From CAZLPZ01 sp964561535 (GTDB lineage Bacteria > Pseudomonadota > Alphaproteobacteria > Micavibrionales > Micavibrionaceae), in the NCBI GenBank assembly GCA_964561535.1, contig CAZLPZ010000005.1, positions 1-59,095 on the forward strand: 59,095 bases of DNA, given 5' to 3'. Positions 7,319 through 16,702 of this stretch are shown here, in pieces (the stretch's first letter is position 1; each line of letters starts with the position of its first letter). A program made the translations under genes and the position numbers. A model generated the notes under the pieces. That model saw nothing but the letters and a program-made list of their open reading frames with translations. It was not told the origin of the DNA and made no database searches.

Positions 7319-9073
7319 ATGGCCAGCACATTCCCGACCTCGCTCGACACGATACCGGACGCCCCGACGACGGAGAAGCTTGGCGAATCTGCACCGAAAC
7401 ACTCCGAAATGCACAACCTGCTGCGGGACGCAATCGCCGCACTGGAGGCGACGGTCGGCACGGATGCCGCGGCCAAACTGGCTCGGCTGCTTGGGGTTCT
7501 GGGCGGACAGACATTGATCGGCGGGACTGCGGCTACTGACGCGCTGACGCTGCAGGGCACTTCGGGGGATGGCACGGCCACGGCTGATGCGGTAAACATC
7601 AACGTTGGAAACAACGGGGAAACCCGCGCCGTTCGGGTGCGAAATGATGAGCGGATTTCAGTCGGCAGTGCGGTTGCTCCTGGTGTTGGCAACATGCTCA
7701 TCGACTGGGAGACGTATAAAGGGTTCGGCAATGAGGCGGGGCAATCCGGGTGGGACGCCAATATCCGAACAGGCGGGGTGCGGTCGCTTTCCTCTACTGA
7801 AAAACGCCCTGCAGTACATAACGCCTGGACGTTACAACCGAGCGATAACACCGCGCTCTGGCAAATATCGTATTTGAATGAACTGCTCGTCCCTGAGACG
7901 AATACCTACAACTTCACAGGTCTGGACTCCTTCGGCACGATTGACCTGACTGCTATCAAGGGGTCGGGGTCGAGCAACCAGTTTCACAACTATACCTCTG
8001 AGGTGGCGTATCACTCTTCGGCAAATGCTACCTTTATCGAGGGCATAGCCGGACGGGTAATCCATTACGGTTCAGGAACGCTTACAGGGGCCAACTCCCT
8101 TTTTGGTCTATCCGAGTGCAGAGCGGCAGGAACAATCACTTCGGCCTGGGGGACAGAGGGTGTCGTCAGGGCGCGTGCCGGTACGATCACCAACGCCATT
8201 GGTGTAGGGGCCAAAATCGGAAGTTACACCGGGGCGCTGGTCACGAACGCCTACGGGGTGAATATCGGCGGGCCACAGGAATCCTGGACAAGTTCTGGGA
8301 GTATCACCAACTGCTACGCGCTCTACATCGGCTCAGGCACTAACGTCGGCACCAATAAGTGGTCGATCTACAACCAGTCCCCGGCAGTGGCCTACTTCGC
8401 CGGTTCCCTCGCCCTGGGTGTCACAGCGGCATCGGCCAAGGTCCACGCGATCAGCACGACGGAACAACTGCGACTGGGCTACGACGCACCGAACTATCTC
8501 TCATCGACCACCGACAGCACCGGCAAAACGACATTTACCGCAGTCGGCACCGCGCCGAATCTGAAATGGTTGATGTCCGACGCCACGACCAATGCGATTT
8601 ACGATCTGGTCACGTTCTCGAAGAACTCCTCGGGCGCCGGCGCTGCTGGGCTTGGCGTGCGCGTCAATCTGGCCGCGAAGAGCAGCACGACAGCCGACAC
8701 CCTGGTCGGCGCGATTGACGCCTCCTGGGTCGATGCCACGCACGCCTCGCGCAAAGGCCGCGTCAAGATCAGTGCCTACGACACGGCGATTCGAGAGTGC
8801 ATACGTGCGGAAGCCAGCGGCACTGCTCCGATGCTTGGATTCTACGGGGTCACTGCGGTCGTTCGTCCCACCGCACTGACAGCGCAGCTTACAACCCTGA
8901 CCTACACCGCGCCGACCGTAGCGGACTACGCGATTCAGAACCTGACGAGTACGGGAGGTTTCGGCTTCGTCACCGCCGACGAGGGCAACAGCGTTCTCGC
9001 CGTGATCAAAAACCTGCAGGACCGAGTGGCGCAGCTTGAGACAAAGCTGCAGTCCTTGGGCCTGCTCACATAA
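7319..9073 (+). CDS. Tail fibre protein
   Basis: The 584-residue protein has an N-terminal helix-rich part (residues 1-70) that probably joins the virion. A long beta-rich shaft follows with repeated phrases such as ITNAIGVGAKIG, NAYGVNIGGP and NCYALYIGSG, a pattern common in tail fibres and spikes. Near the end ADYAIQNLT is followed by a heptad segment VLAVIKNLQDRVAQLETKLQ, a probable trimeric coiled coil. The ATG at 7319 directly follows the preceding stop, and an in-frame upstream start has no ribosome site. It is a likely receptor-binding component. Two further adhesin-like genes follow, so host recognition may be shared. Confidence 0.72.
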   Translation: MASTFPTSLDTIPDAPTTEKLGESAPKHSEMHNLLRDAIAALEATVGTDAAAKLARLLGVLGGQTLIGGTAATDALTLQGTSGDGTATADAVNINVGNNGETRAVRVRNDERISVGSAVAPGVGNMLIDWETYKGFGNEAGQSGWDANIRTGGVRSLSSTEKRPAVHNAWTLQPSDNTALWQISYLNELLVPETNTYNFTGLDSFGTIDLTAIKGSGSSNQFHNYTSEVAYHSSANATFIEGIAGRVIHYGSGTLTGANSLFGLSECRAAGTITSAWGTEGVVRARAGTITNAIGVGAKIGSYTGALVTNAYGVNIGGPQESWTSSGSITNCYALYIGSGTNVGTNKWSIYNQSPAVAYFAGSLALGVTAASAKVHAISTTEQLRLGYDAPNYLSSTTDSTGKTTFTAVGTAPNLKWLMSDATTNAIYDLVTFSKNSSGAGAAGLGVRVNLAAKSSTTADTLVGAIDASWVDATHASRKGRVKISAYDTAIRECIRAEASGTAPMLGFYGVTAVVRPTALTAQLTTLTYTAPTVADYAIQNLTSTGGFGFVTADEGNSVLAVIKNLQDRVAQLETKLQSLGLLT

Positions 9074-9083
9074 AGGCACCATC

Positions 9084-9446
9084 ATGGACTACAAGCAATC
9101 CACCGTCACTGGTGATTCATGGCAGCGATGCCTGCACATCGAAATCAACAACCCGAGCGGCGGCACCCCGGTGATCCGCTTCGACGAAGAGCGGCGCGTG
9201 CTGCTCTCGGATGGCACCTCGATGGGTTTCCCCGAAGGGGCTATCCAGAAGGAATTCACCGACCCGGCCGTGGCTTTCCCACTGCTCGACCCGACGACGG
9301 GCAATCCTGTCGGCGCCACCATCAGTCACGGCGAGGTGTATGCCGTGCTGTGGAGCCTATACATGGCGCTGGCGGCGGAACGGGATGCGGCCATTGTCGA
9401 GGAGCCCCCGCCAGTCGATTTCCGTGATCGGTTCGGGGAGGACTGA
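9084..9446 (+). CDS. Small tail-region protein, unknown function
   Basis: The product has 120 residues from the ATG at 9084, which has AAAGG seven bases upstream. It is beta-rich in the first 60 residues (VIRFDEERRVLLSDGTSMGF) and helical with a TISHGEVYAVLWSLYMAL segment later, then an acidic proline-rich end. It lies directly after the tail fibre gene and its stop overlaps the next start in an ATGA junction. A fibre chaperone or fibre-linked structural protein is conceivable from position only. Confidence 0.65.
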   Translation: MDYKQSTVTGDSWQRCLHIEINNPSGGTPVIRFDEERRVLLSDGTSMGFPEGAIQKEFTDPAVAFPLLDPTTGNPVGATISHGEVYAVLWSLYMALAAERDAAIVEEPPPVDFRDRFGED

Positions 9447-9700
9447 TGACGCACCTGGCGACATGGGACGACCCGGTTGTCACCTGGGACAGCTTGCTGT
9501 ACTCCTGGGACGGCGAGTCGCTGTTCCCGGTGGATATCGCTGCTCTGCTGCGCCAGCGCTCCGTGTTCGCCCAGGTTGTCGAGCCTCGCCCGTTTGCTTG
9601 CATTGAGCAGCAACGCCCAGTCGCCTGCATCGAGCAGCAGCGTCTCGTCGCCCGCATCACCCAACAACGCCTGTACGCGAGAGTAGCCGATGGCCATTGA
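9446..9700 (+). CDS. Small repeat-containing protein in tail cluster
   Basis: The 84-residue protein begins at an ATGA overlap with the previous gene and overlaps the next by 11 bases. The N-terminal half is Trp/Asp rich (TWDDPVVTWDSLLYSWDG). The second half carries four imperfect repeats of about nine residues around IEQQRPVAC, for example ACIEQQRPV, ACIEQQRLV, ARITQQRLY. The repeat may form a regular beta strand or coil. The design resembles, in miniature, the 20-residue repeat protein encoded at 11.7-12.4 kb. No family is recognised. Confidence 0.6.
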   Translation: MTHLATWDDPVVTWDSLLYSWDGESLFPVDIAALLRQRSVFAQVVEPRPFACIEQQRPVACIEQQRLVARITQQRLYARVADGH

Positions 9701-11285
9701 CACCCACTGGGATAACGTGGTGCTGCTCCTCCCGATGGAGGGGGCGAACGATGTGCCCATCGTTCAGGACCTGAAAGGTCACGGCATCGTCGTCAGCGGC
9801 AACGCCAAGCTCAGCACGGCACAGAGCCCGGTGTCGGTCGGGTCGTCGCTGTACCTCGACGGCGCAAACTCGCCGGGGAGCTACATCTACACCGCGGATA
9901 GCGAAGATTGGCATTTCGCAACCTTCCCCTACACCATCGAGTTCTGGATTTACATCGTGGCGCTGGATGCCACGGAAACGTGGCTGCTGCATCAGAGCAA
10001 CGGCGTGGGCGGACAGAGCCCGGTGCATATCAAACTGAGCACCACCGGGCAGATTGTTGTCGACGGGTCAATCACCAACTCGGGATGGCACTTCACCGGG
10101 CTCAGCACCTCGGCGCTATCACTGAGCGCATGGCACCACATTGAGGTGTCAGACGACGGCACGACGTTCCGTGTCTTTGTCGACGGGGCTGTCGGTGCGT
10201 CGCGGGCCACGTGGTCAAAAACCGACAGTTCGTACCCGCTGACGCTCGGCGGCGGGTATTCGTCAGGGGACCGAGAATCCAACATCTACCTCGGGCCGGT
10301 GCGCATCACGAAAGGTGTGGCGCGACACACGTCTGCGTTTTCGATCCCCACGACGAGGTTCCCCAGTCCGATCATCCAGGGGACGGTACTCGACAATACC
10401 GCGACCCCTGTTGCACGCACGGTGTTTTTCCACGACCGCAGTACGCAAGAGTACATCGGTGGCGTCCTATCCGACGGCACGACAGGGGATTACACCTTCT
10501 ACCCGCCGGACTTCGGCGAGGTAACAGCGACGATGCTGTGGGAAGAGGCGGACCCGCATTTCGGCGATGTGGTCCTGGCCGCGCGCTTGACGGCGGCAGG
10601 ATTCCCGACGCTGACAGGGCAGACGCTCACGACGACAGGCACGGTGACATCCAGCAGCGCGGAAGCAGACCCGTTCGGCGGGGCACTGCCCAGTGCGTTA
10701 TTCGCCGGCGGTGGAAGCTACCTCGCGGTGTCAGGGTATGCGGGCTCGAAGTATCTCACGGGCAGCTTCTTCACACTGCAGACGTGGGTGCGCCTGGATT
10801 CTTTCGACGCTACCGGGAACGTGTTGCTGTACATCGGTGGCCTTGTGTACAACAACAACAGGACAGTGCTTGCAGTTAACCCTACGGGGGCGATCAATTT
10901 CTTTGCGGTGGATAACGGCGCCACAAACCCCTATTCGGTGGTGTCTGCAGACGGCGTGATTACGTTATCGACATGGCACCACATTGCGGGGGTCAGGAAT
11001 GGCCCGAACGTCTACCTCTTCGTTGATGGGGCGCTGGTTATGAAAGCCGTGGCGTCTGGAACGGAGTCTAACAGCGGGGTTTTTTACATCGGTGGCGGGC
11101 GATATTTCAACGCGACGAGGGGATTGAACGGCAGGCTGTTTGATGTGCGGTTCAGTCACCGGGCTGAGTATTTGGCCCCGTTCACGCCACCAACCGCCCT
11201 GCTGCTGACAGGACCATCGGACGGTGGCTCCGGGGAAGAAGCTTTTATTTACGACCGGGTCATTCCCGGCGCTTGGGGAGGGTAA
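9690..11285 (+). CDS. Tail protein with two LamG/concanavalin-like lectin domains
   Basis: The 531-residue protein contains two copies of a LamG-like fold. The first, about residues 10-215, has YTIEFWIY, SAWHHIEV and TFRVFVDGAVG. The second, about residues 310-510, has FTLQTWVRL, STWHHIAGV and VYLFVDGALV. These strands and the W-H-H-I motif are characteristic of laminin-G/concanavalin-like carbohydrate-binding domains. A linker of about 90 residues separates them. In a tail cluster this points to a surface adhesin that binds host polysaccharide. The two domains differ enough to suggest an old duplication. No enzymatic motif is visible. Confidence 0.75.
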   Translation: MAIDTHWDNVVLLLPMEGANDVPIVQDLKGHGIVVSGNAKLSTAQSPVSVGSSLYLDGANSPGSYIYTADSEDWHFATFPYTIEFWIYIVALDATETWLLHQSNGVGGQSPVHIKLSTTGQIVVDGSITNSGWHFTGLSTSALSLSAWHHIEVSDDGTTFRVFVDGAVGASRATWSKTDSSYPLTLGGGYSSGDRESNIYLGPVRITKGVARHTSAFSIPTTRFPSPIIQGTVLDNTATPVARTVFFHDRSTQEYIGGVLSDGTTGDYTFYPPDFGEVTATMLWEEADPHFGDVVLAARLTAAGFPTLTGQTLTTTGTVTSSSAEADPFGGALPSALFAGGGSYLAVSGYAGSKYLTGSFFTLQTWVRLDSFDATGNVLLYIGGLVYNNNRTVLAVNPTGAINFFAVDNGATNPYSVVSADGVITLSTWHHIAGVRNGPNVYLFVDGALVMKAVASGTESNSGVFYIGGGRYFNATRGLNGRLFDVRFSHRAEYLAPFTPPTALLLTGPSDGGSGEEAFIYDRVIPGAWGG

Positions 11286-11288
11286 CAA

Positions 11289-11699
11289 ATGGCAGTAGCT
11301 CACTATTCACGCGCCGTGTCTGCGGCTTGCGTGTCACAGATCAACAACGCGATCAACGGCGGGGCTGGGGCGGGAACCATTGCGTTTTACACCACCCCCA
11401 TGCCCTCGGCGACGACGGAAGGCATTACAACACAGACACTGCTGGGCACTTGCACCTGCGCTGACCCGGCGGGTACTGAGTCCGGTGGCACCTTGACCTT
11501 CTCCGCAATCGCCAGCGACAGTAGTGCCGACAATACCGGGGTGGCGACTTGGGCGCGCATTCGAGACAGTACGGGCACGGTTGTCATGGACCTCGACGTG
11601 ACCAATACCGGCGGCGGCGGGTACATTCAGATGGCTAGCACCAGCATCACGGCCACAGGTCCGATTGCATTCAGTTCGTTCACGATCACCTTGCCGTAA
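11289..11699 (+). CDS. Probable small tail structural protein
   Basis: The 136-residue product is rich in Thr, Ser, Ala and Gly with alternating short strands and ends in SFTITLP, like small beta-sandwich proteins of phage tails. GGAGGG lies six bases before the ATG. It directly follows the lectin-like gene and precedes the repeat protein, suggesting it is part of the adhesin assembly. I do not recognise a named family. Confidence 0.62.
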   Translation: MAVAHYSRAVSAACVSQINNAINGGAGAGTIAFYTTPMPSATTEGITTQTLLGTCTCADPAGTESGGTLTFSAIASDSSADNTGVATWARIRDSTGTVVMDLDVTNTGGGGYIQMASTSITATGPIAFSSFTITLP

Positions 11700-11705
11700 C
11701 GTGCC

Positions 11706-12422
11706 GTGCCTTACAGCGCGCCGGCCTGGAATGCCGTTGATTTCGCTGGCAACGGGTTGTCCCTCTTCGGGGCACCCTGGGACACCGTCGACTTCATCGA
11801 GCCGCCGGGTGTTCTGGTTCGCGCCCAACTCAGCGTCGCCCCCGCAATCGCTGCAGCGGCAAACCACCACTTCCCCGCCGCGGCGCTGGTCGTTCAGCCG
11901 ATTGTCGAAGGGTTTGCAAACCACCAGTTCGCCACCGGCGCGCTTGCTGTACAGCCGACTGTATTCGCCGAGGGCTGGCATACGTGGCGACCGGTCGGCG
12001 CGCTCACCGTTGTGCCGACGCTTGTCGGTGTGGCAAAAAGCGGCAAGACCGCCAATGCAGCGCTTACCGTCATCCCTGCCCTTGCTGCGCGCGCAAACGC
12101 CTTGCACGAGGGGACGTGTGCGCTACTGGTGGAGCCGATCGTTTTCGGCGCGGCGTACATCCCTGGCGTTACTGCCGTCGCTGTGCTCAAGGTGGTACCC
12201 GACATTCACGCGGTCGCCGGGCCTGGGCGAACTGCGTCAGCGGCACTCACGGTACAGCCGAGCATCAGCGCCAGCACGGTACGCGGCTGCCGGTGGTCGG
12301 CTGACTTCCACTTGCGACCTGAAATTACCGCCACGGCAGCGCACACCCCAGCCATCGTCACTCGCAGAGCGACCGCCCGCGTGAAAGTACAACCAACGAT
12401 TATCGGAGAGGCGAATGCCTAA
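11706..12422 (+). CDS. Protein built from about ten 20-residue repeats
   Basis: After an N-terminal segment of 35 residues, nearly the whole 238-residue product consists of imperfect 20-residue repeats of the form ALxVxPxIxAxAxxxxxxxx. Examples are ALVVQPIVEGFANHQF, ALAVQPTVFAEGWHTW, ALTVVPTLVGVAKSGK and ALTVQPSISAST. The pattern suggests one or two beta strands per repeat, forming a fibrous or solenoid structure. It starts at GTG just after the previous gene and overlaps the next by eight bases. I infer a fibre shaft or structural spacer of the tail. Repeat number could vary between related phages and change fibre length. Confidence 0.65.
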   Translation: MPYSAPAWNAVDFAGNGLSLFGAPWDTVDFIEPPGVLVRAQLSVAPAIAAAANHHFPAAALVVQPIVEGFANHQFATGALAVQPTVFAEGWHTWRPVGALTVVPTLVGVAKSGKTANAALTVIPALAARANALHEGTCALLVEPIVFGAAYIPGVTAVAVLKVVPDIHAVAGPGRTASAALTVQPSISASTVRGCRWSADFHLRPEITATAAHTPAIVTRRATARVKVQPTIIGEANA

Positions 12423-14115
12423 CCTACAACTTGGCCCCTGGCCCACCGGGATCGTCAACAGTTCGCGCGATTACACCCTGCCGAAGGGCGCAGTGCTTGA
12501 CGCGCTCAACGTCGACTTCACCGACAAGGGTACGGCGGTCAGCCGGCGGGGCTACAGTCAGACCGTGGCCATCGACAACGGGCACAGCCTCAAGACGCTC
12601 GGCGGGAAGACGCTCATCGCTATGGGCGCGGAGCTGCACGTCATCACCGCCATGAACCCACTGACCACGACGCTGCTGCGTGCTGGCCTGGGTACAACCC
12701 CAATCAGCTACGACGAGCGCGGCGGCGAAGTCTGGTGGAGCAACGGGGCGCAGTCGGGCCGCTGCAACGCCGACAACACGGACCACCCCTGGGTGCCGCC
12801 GGCACCGGGCAACATCGTCGCCGTCTATGCGGGTGCCGGCACCCTGCCGGCAGGGGACTACCGGGTGGCGATCACCCACGCGATGGCAGACGGCGAGGAG
12901 TCGGTGGCCAGCGACATCGAGGAGATCACCCTGGCCAGCGCGGGTTCGATCACGCTCACCCTCCCTGCGGCGACAGTCGGCACGGATGCATTCAACATCT
13001 ACTGCACAAGAGCGAATGGCAAGGCTCTGCAGAAGTACAGCACGGTGGCGGCAGCAACGGCATCGGTCGACATCACAGCAGTGCCGCAAGGGCGACAACT
13101 ATCCGATCGGGCATTCCTAAAGCCGCTGCCGGCAGGTACGGCGATCGCCTTCCACGGCGGCAGGCTGCTCTCCCTCTTCGGCGAATTCCTCTGCTACAGC
13201 AAGCCCTACGATTACGGCGTCTACGACCCGGCACAGGACTACATCGTCCTGGGAGCAGCGGGGAGCATCCTGGCCTCGGTGGAATCAGGTGTGTTCGTCG
13301 CCGCTGACCGGACGTGGTTCTATGCGGGCGCGGACATCGCTACCGCAGAACCGGCCGAGCGGCTGGCGTTCGGCGCGGTTGCAGGCACAGCATTTATCCA
13401 TCCAACAAGCGCCTCGCCGGTCGCCGGGTGGTACAGCGACGAGGGGATTGTGTTCGGCGCAGGCGATGGCAGCGTGACCCTCCCACAACGCGCCAACGGG
13501 TTCATCGCGCCTACCGCCGACACTGGCGCAACGTGGGTGCGACAGCGCGACGGTCAAGTGCACGTCGTCGTCAGCCTTGATGGGACGGCAGGGTACGACA
13601 GCGCGGTGTCCGAAGATTTCACGACGGCGCGCATGCGTTATGACGATGACAGCACGACGGTCTGCATGGAACTGGCAGGCGGGGCAACGTCCAGGTACTC
13701 GAACTGGCACATCAACTCCTATGCGACGTTCGACGGCGAGGAGTATGGCCTGGATGCTGAGGGCTTGCGCCTGCTGGACGGTGGCACCGACGAGGGCGTG
13801 GCGATTACTGCAGCGGTAGACCTGGGACTCATCGGGTACGACACCCTGCAGATCAAGGCCCCCGACGCCGTCTATGTGCGCGGCAAGTCCTCGGACATCC
13901 TTGTTGTCGACATTGCGCTACCCACGGATGAGGTCTACAGCTACCCGGCCCATCGGTATAGCGAGAGCCTGGCGGTGATGCGCCACGCCCCGATGAAGGG
14001 GCTGCTCAACGCGCGCCAACAGGGATTCAACACCGTTGTCCGCAACCAGGACGGGGGCAGCTTCGAGATTGCTAGCGTCGAAGTAGCGCTTGCCGTGTCA
14101 AAGCGCCGGATATGA
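12415..14115 (+). CDS. Probable beta-propeller tail protein (tail tube/nozzle type)
   Basis: The 566-residue protein begins LGPWPTGIVNSS followed by GAVLDALNVDFTDKGTAVSRRGY. This is a widespread N-terminal signature of podovirus tail proteins that form beta-propellers below the portal, comparable in role to P22 gp10 or T7 gp12. Residues 120-210 look like an inserted fibronectin-like domain (GTLPAGDYRVAITHAMADGEES). The rest is strand-rich repeats with GRLLSLFGEFLCYSKPYDYG. GGAGAGG precedes the ATG. The exact position in the tail is inferred. Confidence 0.6.
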   Translation: MPNLQLGPWPTGIVNSSRDYTLPKGAVLDALNVDFTDKGTAVSRRGYSQTVAIDNGHSLKTLGGKTLIAMGAELHVITAMNPLTTTLLRAGLGTTPISYDERGGEVWWSNGAQSGRCNADNTDHPWVPPAPGNIVAVYAGAGTLPAGDYRVAITHAMADGEESVASDIEEITLASAGSITLTLPAATVGTDAFNIYCTRANGKALQKYSTVAAATASVDITAVPQGRQLSDRAFLKPLPAGTAIAFHGGRLLSLFGEFLCYSKPYDYGVYDPAQDYIVLGAAGSILASVESGVFVAADRTWFYAGADIATAEPAERLAFGAVAGTAFIHPTSASPVAGWYSDEGIVFGAGDGSVTLPQRANGFIAPTADTGATWVRQRDGQVHVVVSLDGTAGYDSAVSEDFTTARMRYDDDSTTVCMELAGGATSRYSNWHINSYATFDGEEYGLDAEGLRLLDGGTDEGVAITAAVDLGLIGYDTLQIKAPDAVYVRGKSSDILVVDIALPTDEVYSYPAHRYSESLAVMRHAPMKGLLNARQQGFNTVVRNQDGGSFEIASVEVALAVSKRRI

Positions 14116-16700
14116 ACGACTGGCTCGACGGGGCGTTCGCTCTCCCCACACGCGACGGGCAGGATGTCGGTGGCGCACAAGAGCGCACCATGCTGGCGTT
14201 CGCGCAAGGCGCGACGGGGATACGCACGGTCGAGGAACTCAACCCGGACGGCACGATCACCACCTTGCGCACGCGGTACGGCAGGCCGACGTTCGAGACT
14301 ACCGAGGGGCGCAGGACTGCGGCCCCTACTCCCTTGCTACGGGGGTTTGTCGCGCAAATTCCTGGCGGTCGCGCAGTGCTGTTCGATCCGCTCACGTTGG
14401 ACATACTCAACCAGGACTACCCCCTCGCGGGGAAGCCGTACGAAGTCCAGTGGTTTGCGACGACATTTGGCGTGCCAGATGGCACAGATACGTATCGCTG
14501 CGATGTTGTTCTCTTCGACTACAGAACGATCAAAGTCAACGCAACCCCCATGCCGCTGTTGCGGATTGATCCAGCTAACCACGGGTTCCCAGCAATCCCC
14601 CACCTGATCGCGCACACCGATTCCGATTCTCGGTACGGAAACTATGAAGATAACGGGACGAAAAAAAGGGTGTTCGCCGTCGGGCGCTACGCCGTCAAGT
14701 CGTGGGGAGGCGGGGGTGTAGTAGAGACGTTGCTGCCGGAACTGGCGCGGGAGAAAAAGCGCGCAGTCACGGCAGGTCCGCGCATTCACAAAATTACTAA
14801 GCTCGTACACGACGCGTACCTGGGGCAGATATATCACACTGATAAAGGGTGGAACGGCCCGGACGAGTGGCTGTATAGCTCAGATAAGGTGTCTATGCTG
14901 CTGACGGGACAATACCTCATCAAGATGTCGGCAGAAGATGCTTTTGTGGCTTTGCCCAGACCAGCGCTGGAAGTGGGGGAAGATGAAACCGGAGTTCAGG
15001 ATTACGAATTTACCTTCGATACTCCTACGCCAATAGCGTTGATCGGCACAGCGGTGGTTTCGTATATGCATTGGCACCATGATCCTAGACCGCCAGACCC
15101 CAGAATAGAGATGCGTTGGCCTTGGACTGGAGTCCATTTTACTGACCAAATGAAAGGGGTGTATCGCTCAAACTACACCAGGGAAACCTATGCCGCGGGG
15201 TCTGCGGACCTCTCGGTTGGACCACACCAACTTGGTGAGGAAATAGAGTACTTCGTCCGTAACGATAAACACTATGGCGTAAGTAATGAGGCGATATACC
15301 AAAAAGAGCAATCCCTTTATGTGGGCAATGGTCATACGCGCACGACAGTGGCGTTGACGCTGAGCGGCGGCAGAGATGATAGTACACGCAAGCCTGCACC
15401 GTTTTGGGGGAGGTCTACCAAAGAGCCAGACCCAGAGCATGAGTATGGATGGGCAGGAGAGGGGAGTACGCGAGGGATCAATTGGGTTAATGTCTCCGAG
15501 CAAAAGATTACGGGGAGTGACGTAACTGGGGTGTTGCGAGACAGCCAGGGGGTGCGTGGAAAAGTCATGGTGGGGGAAAAGGAGCTAGTACTTTTTGAGT
15601 TTGGCAAGGAGCACTCCAAAGGGGCGCAGGCGCACACACAAGGCATACAAGGCTACTACGATAATCGTTTCACCCCTGGGGAAGTAGACCCAGAGACTGG
15701 GGGAGAGTTGTATCCCCCAGGATGGGGTGATATCTACTACTACGCCGGTGTCGGATGGGGGTGGGCGTCGTTTTTTAACGCAAGTCTATGGGTAACTCCT
15801 GGGGGGATATGCCCGTATCTCGATTACTATGAAGAGTCGCTGGAGGTTCCAACTGACGAGAAAAAGGACCCCGACGTATGGTTTTGGCAACCAGTGCTCG
15901 ATACCTTTTTGCCTCAAACCCTTATCATGAATGAGGGGCTAGGGGCAGGGATTTATGATCGTGCCTACTACACAACAACATCTATCGATTCCGACGTAGA
16001 GAAGATAAGTAGCAAGCTCCTTTGGAAAACAAGGGACTTCATCTTGTATGACAAAATCAACAGGGTGTACGTCTCTGTCGACGCAGAGCTAAAAGGGTCG
16101 AGCATCAACGACGAACCAGGACTTGTTGCGCTGAAGGTCAAGATTACCATCCAAACGCGGTACATGATTAAAGAAAGCGCTATCGCTGAATTTAGTTGGT
16201 GGTACGACCCGCTTTTTGTCGAGACTGAGATTCCGGGTTCAGGCGGACGCATGGCAATCCCAACCCCGCAGATACGTGCCATGTTCACTCCGATGTATCA
16301 AGAGCAAGGTTCGTTCAAGGGGGCACATTACGTGACGTTAGAAGAAGAGGCTAACGGAGCGGAGCATTTTCATGGGTTCAACTTTATCGTGTATCTCAGG
16401 ATGTACGAAGACATTGACTATTTCGACTCCGATAACACAGGCCCTGACGTGCATTTTGTTCCGTTCAATCTGCTCGAAATGCTGCACGCGTATGTTTTTT
16501 CCAACCAGTACGGTGCTAGCGAGATATCCCGGTATCCCATAGATTTCCCATTAAGGTACGCGCAGTTGCAACAACACTTGTTTAACATCCCGTACAGGGT
16601 GTCTCGCGTGTACAGCAACACCGTTGACTCGCCGATATACACCGACCGCTTCGGCGGCGACTTCTCGGCCATTGCAAATGTTTCACTTCATAGGACCTAG
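14112..16700 (+). CDS. Large Tyr/Trp-rich tail protein, unknown family
   Basis: The 862-residue protein starts at an ATGA overlap with the previous gene. I recognise no domain. It is unusually rich in Tyr, Trp, Gly and Pro, for example GWGDIYYYAGVGWGWASFF, and is largely beta-rich, which fits a surface or receptor-binding protein. From about 14.6 kb its DNA is visibly less GC-rich than the neighbouring genes, with many A- or T-ending codons, suggesting separate acquisition or rapid exchange. The first 100 residues are more typical of the phage in composition and may be the conserved virion-attachment part. A role as host-range protein is inferred from composition and location. Confidence 0.6.
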   Translation: MNDWLDGAFALPTRDGQDVGGAQERTMLAFAQGATGIRTVEELNPDGTITTLRTRYGRPTFETTEGRRTAAPTPLLRGFVAQIPGGRAVLFDPLTLDILNQDYPLAGKPYEVQWFATTFGVPDGTDTYRCDVVLFDYRTIKVNATPMPLLRIDPANHGFPAIPHLIAHTDSDSRYGNYEDNGTKKRVFAVGRYAVKSWGGGGVVETLLPELAREKKRAVTAGPRIHKITKLVHDAYLGQIYHTDKGWNGPDEWLYSSDKVSMLLTGQYLIKMSAEDAFVALPRPALEVGEDETGVQDYEFTFDTPTPIALIGTAVVSYMHWHHDPRPPDPRIEMRWPWTGVHFTDQMKGVYRSNYTRETYAAGSADLSVGPHQLGEEIEYFVRNDKHYGVSNEAIYQKEQSLYVGNGHTRTTVALTLSGGRDDSTRKPAPFWGRSTKEPDPEHEYGWAGEGSTRGINWVNVSEQKITGSDVTGVLRDSQGVRGKVMVGEKELVLFEFGKEHSKGAQAHTQGIQGYYDNRFTPGEVDPETGGELYPPGWGDIYYYAGVGWGWASFFNASLWVTPGGICPYLDYYEESLEVPTDEKKDPDVWFWQPVLDTFLPQTLIMNEGLGAGIYDRAYYTTTSIDSDVEKISSKLLWKTRDFILYDKINRVYVSVDAELKGSSINDEPGLVALKVKITIQTRYMIKESAIAEFSWWYDPLFVETEIPGSGGRMAIPTPQIRAMFTPMYQEQGSFKGAHYVTLEEEANGAEHFHGFNFIVYLRMYEDIDYFDSDNTGPDVHFVPFNLLEMLHAYVFSNQYGASEISRYPIDFPLRYAQLQQHLFNIPYRVSRVYSNTVDSPIYTDRFGGDFSAIANVSLHRT

Positions 16701-16702
16701 AC

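Noticed and set aside
7319..9073. Diversity-generating retroelement acting on the tail fibre, as in BPP-1
   Set aside because: No reverse transcriptase gene, template repeat or accessory gene was found anywhere in the window.
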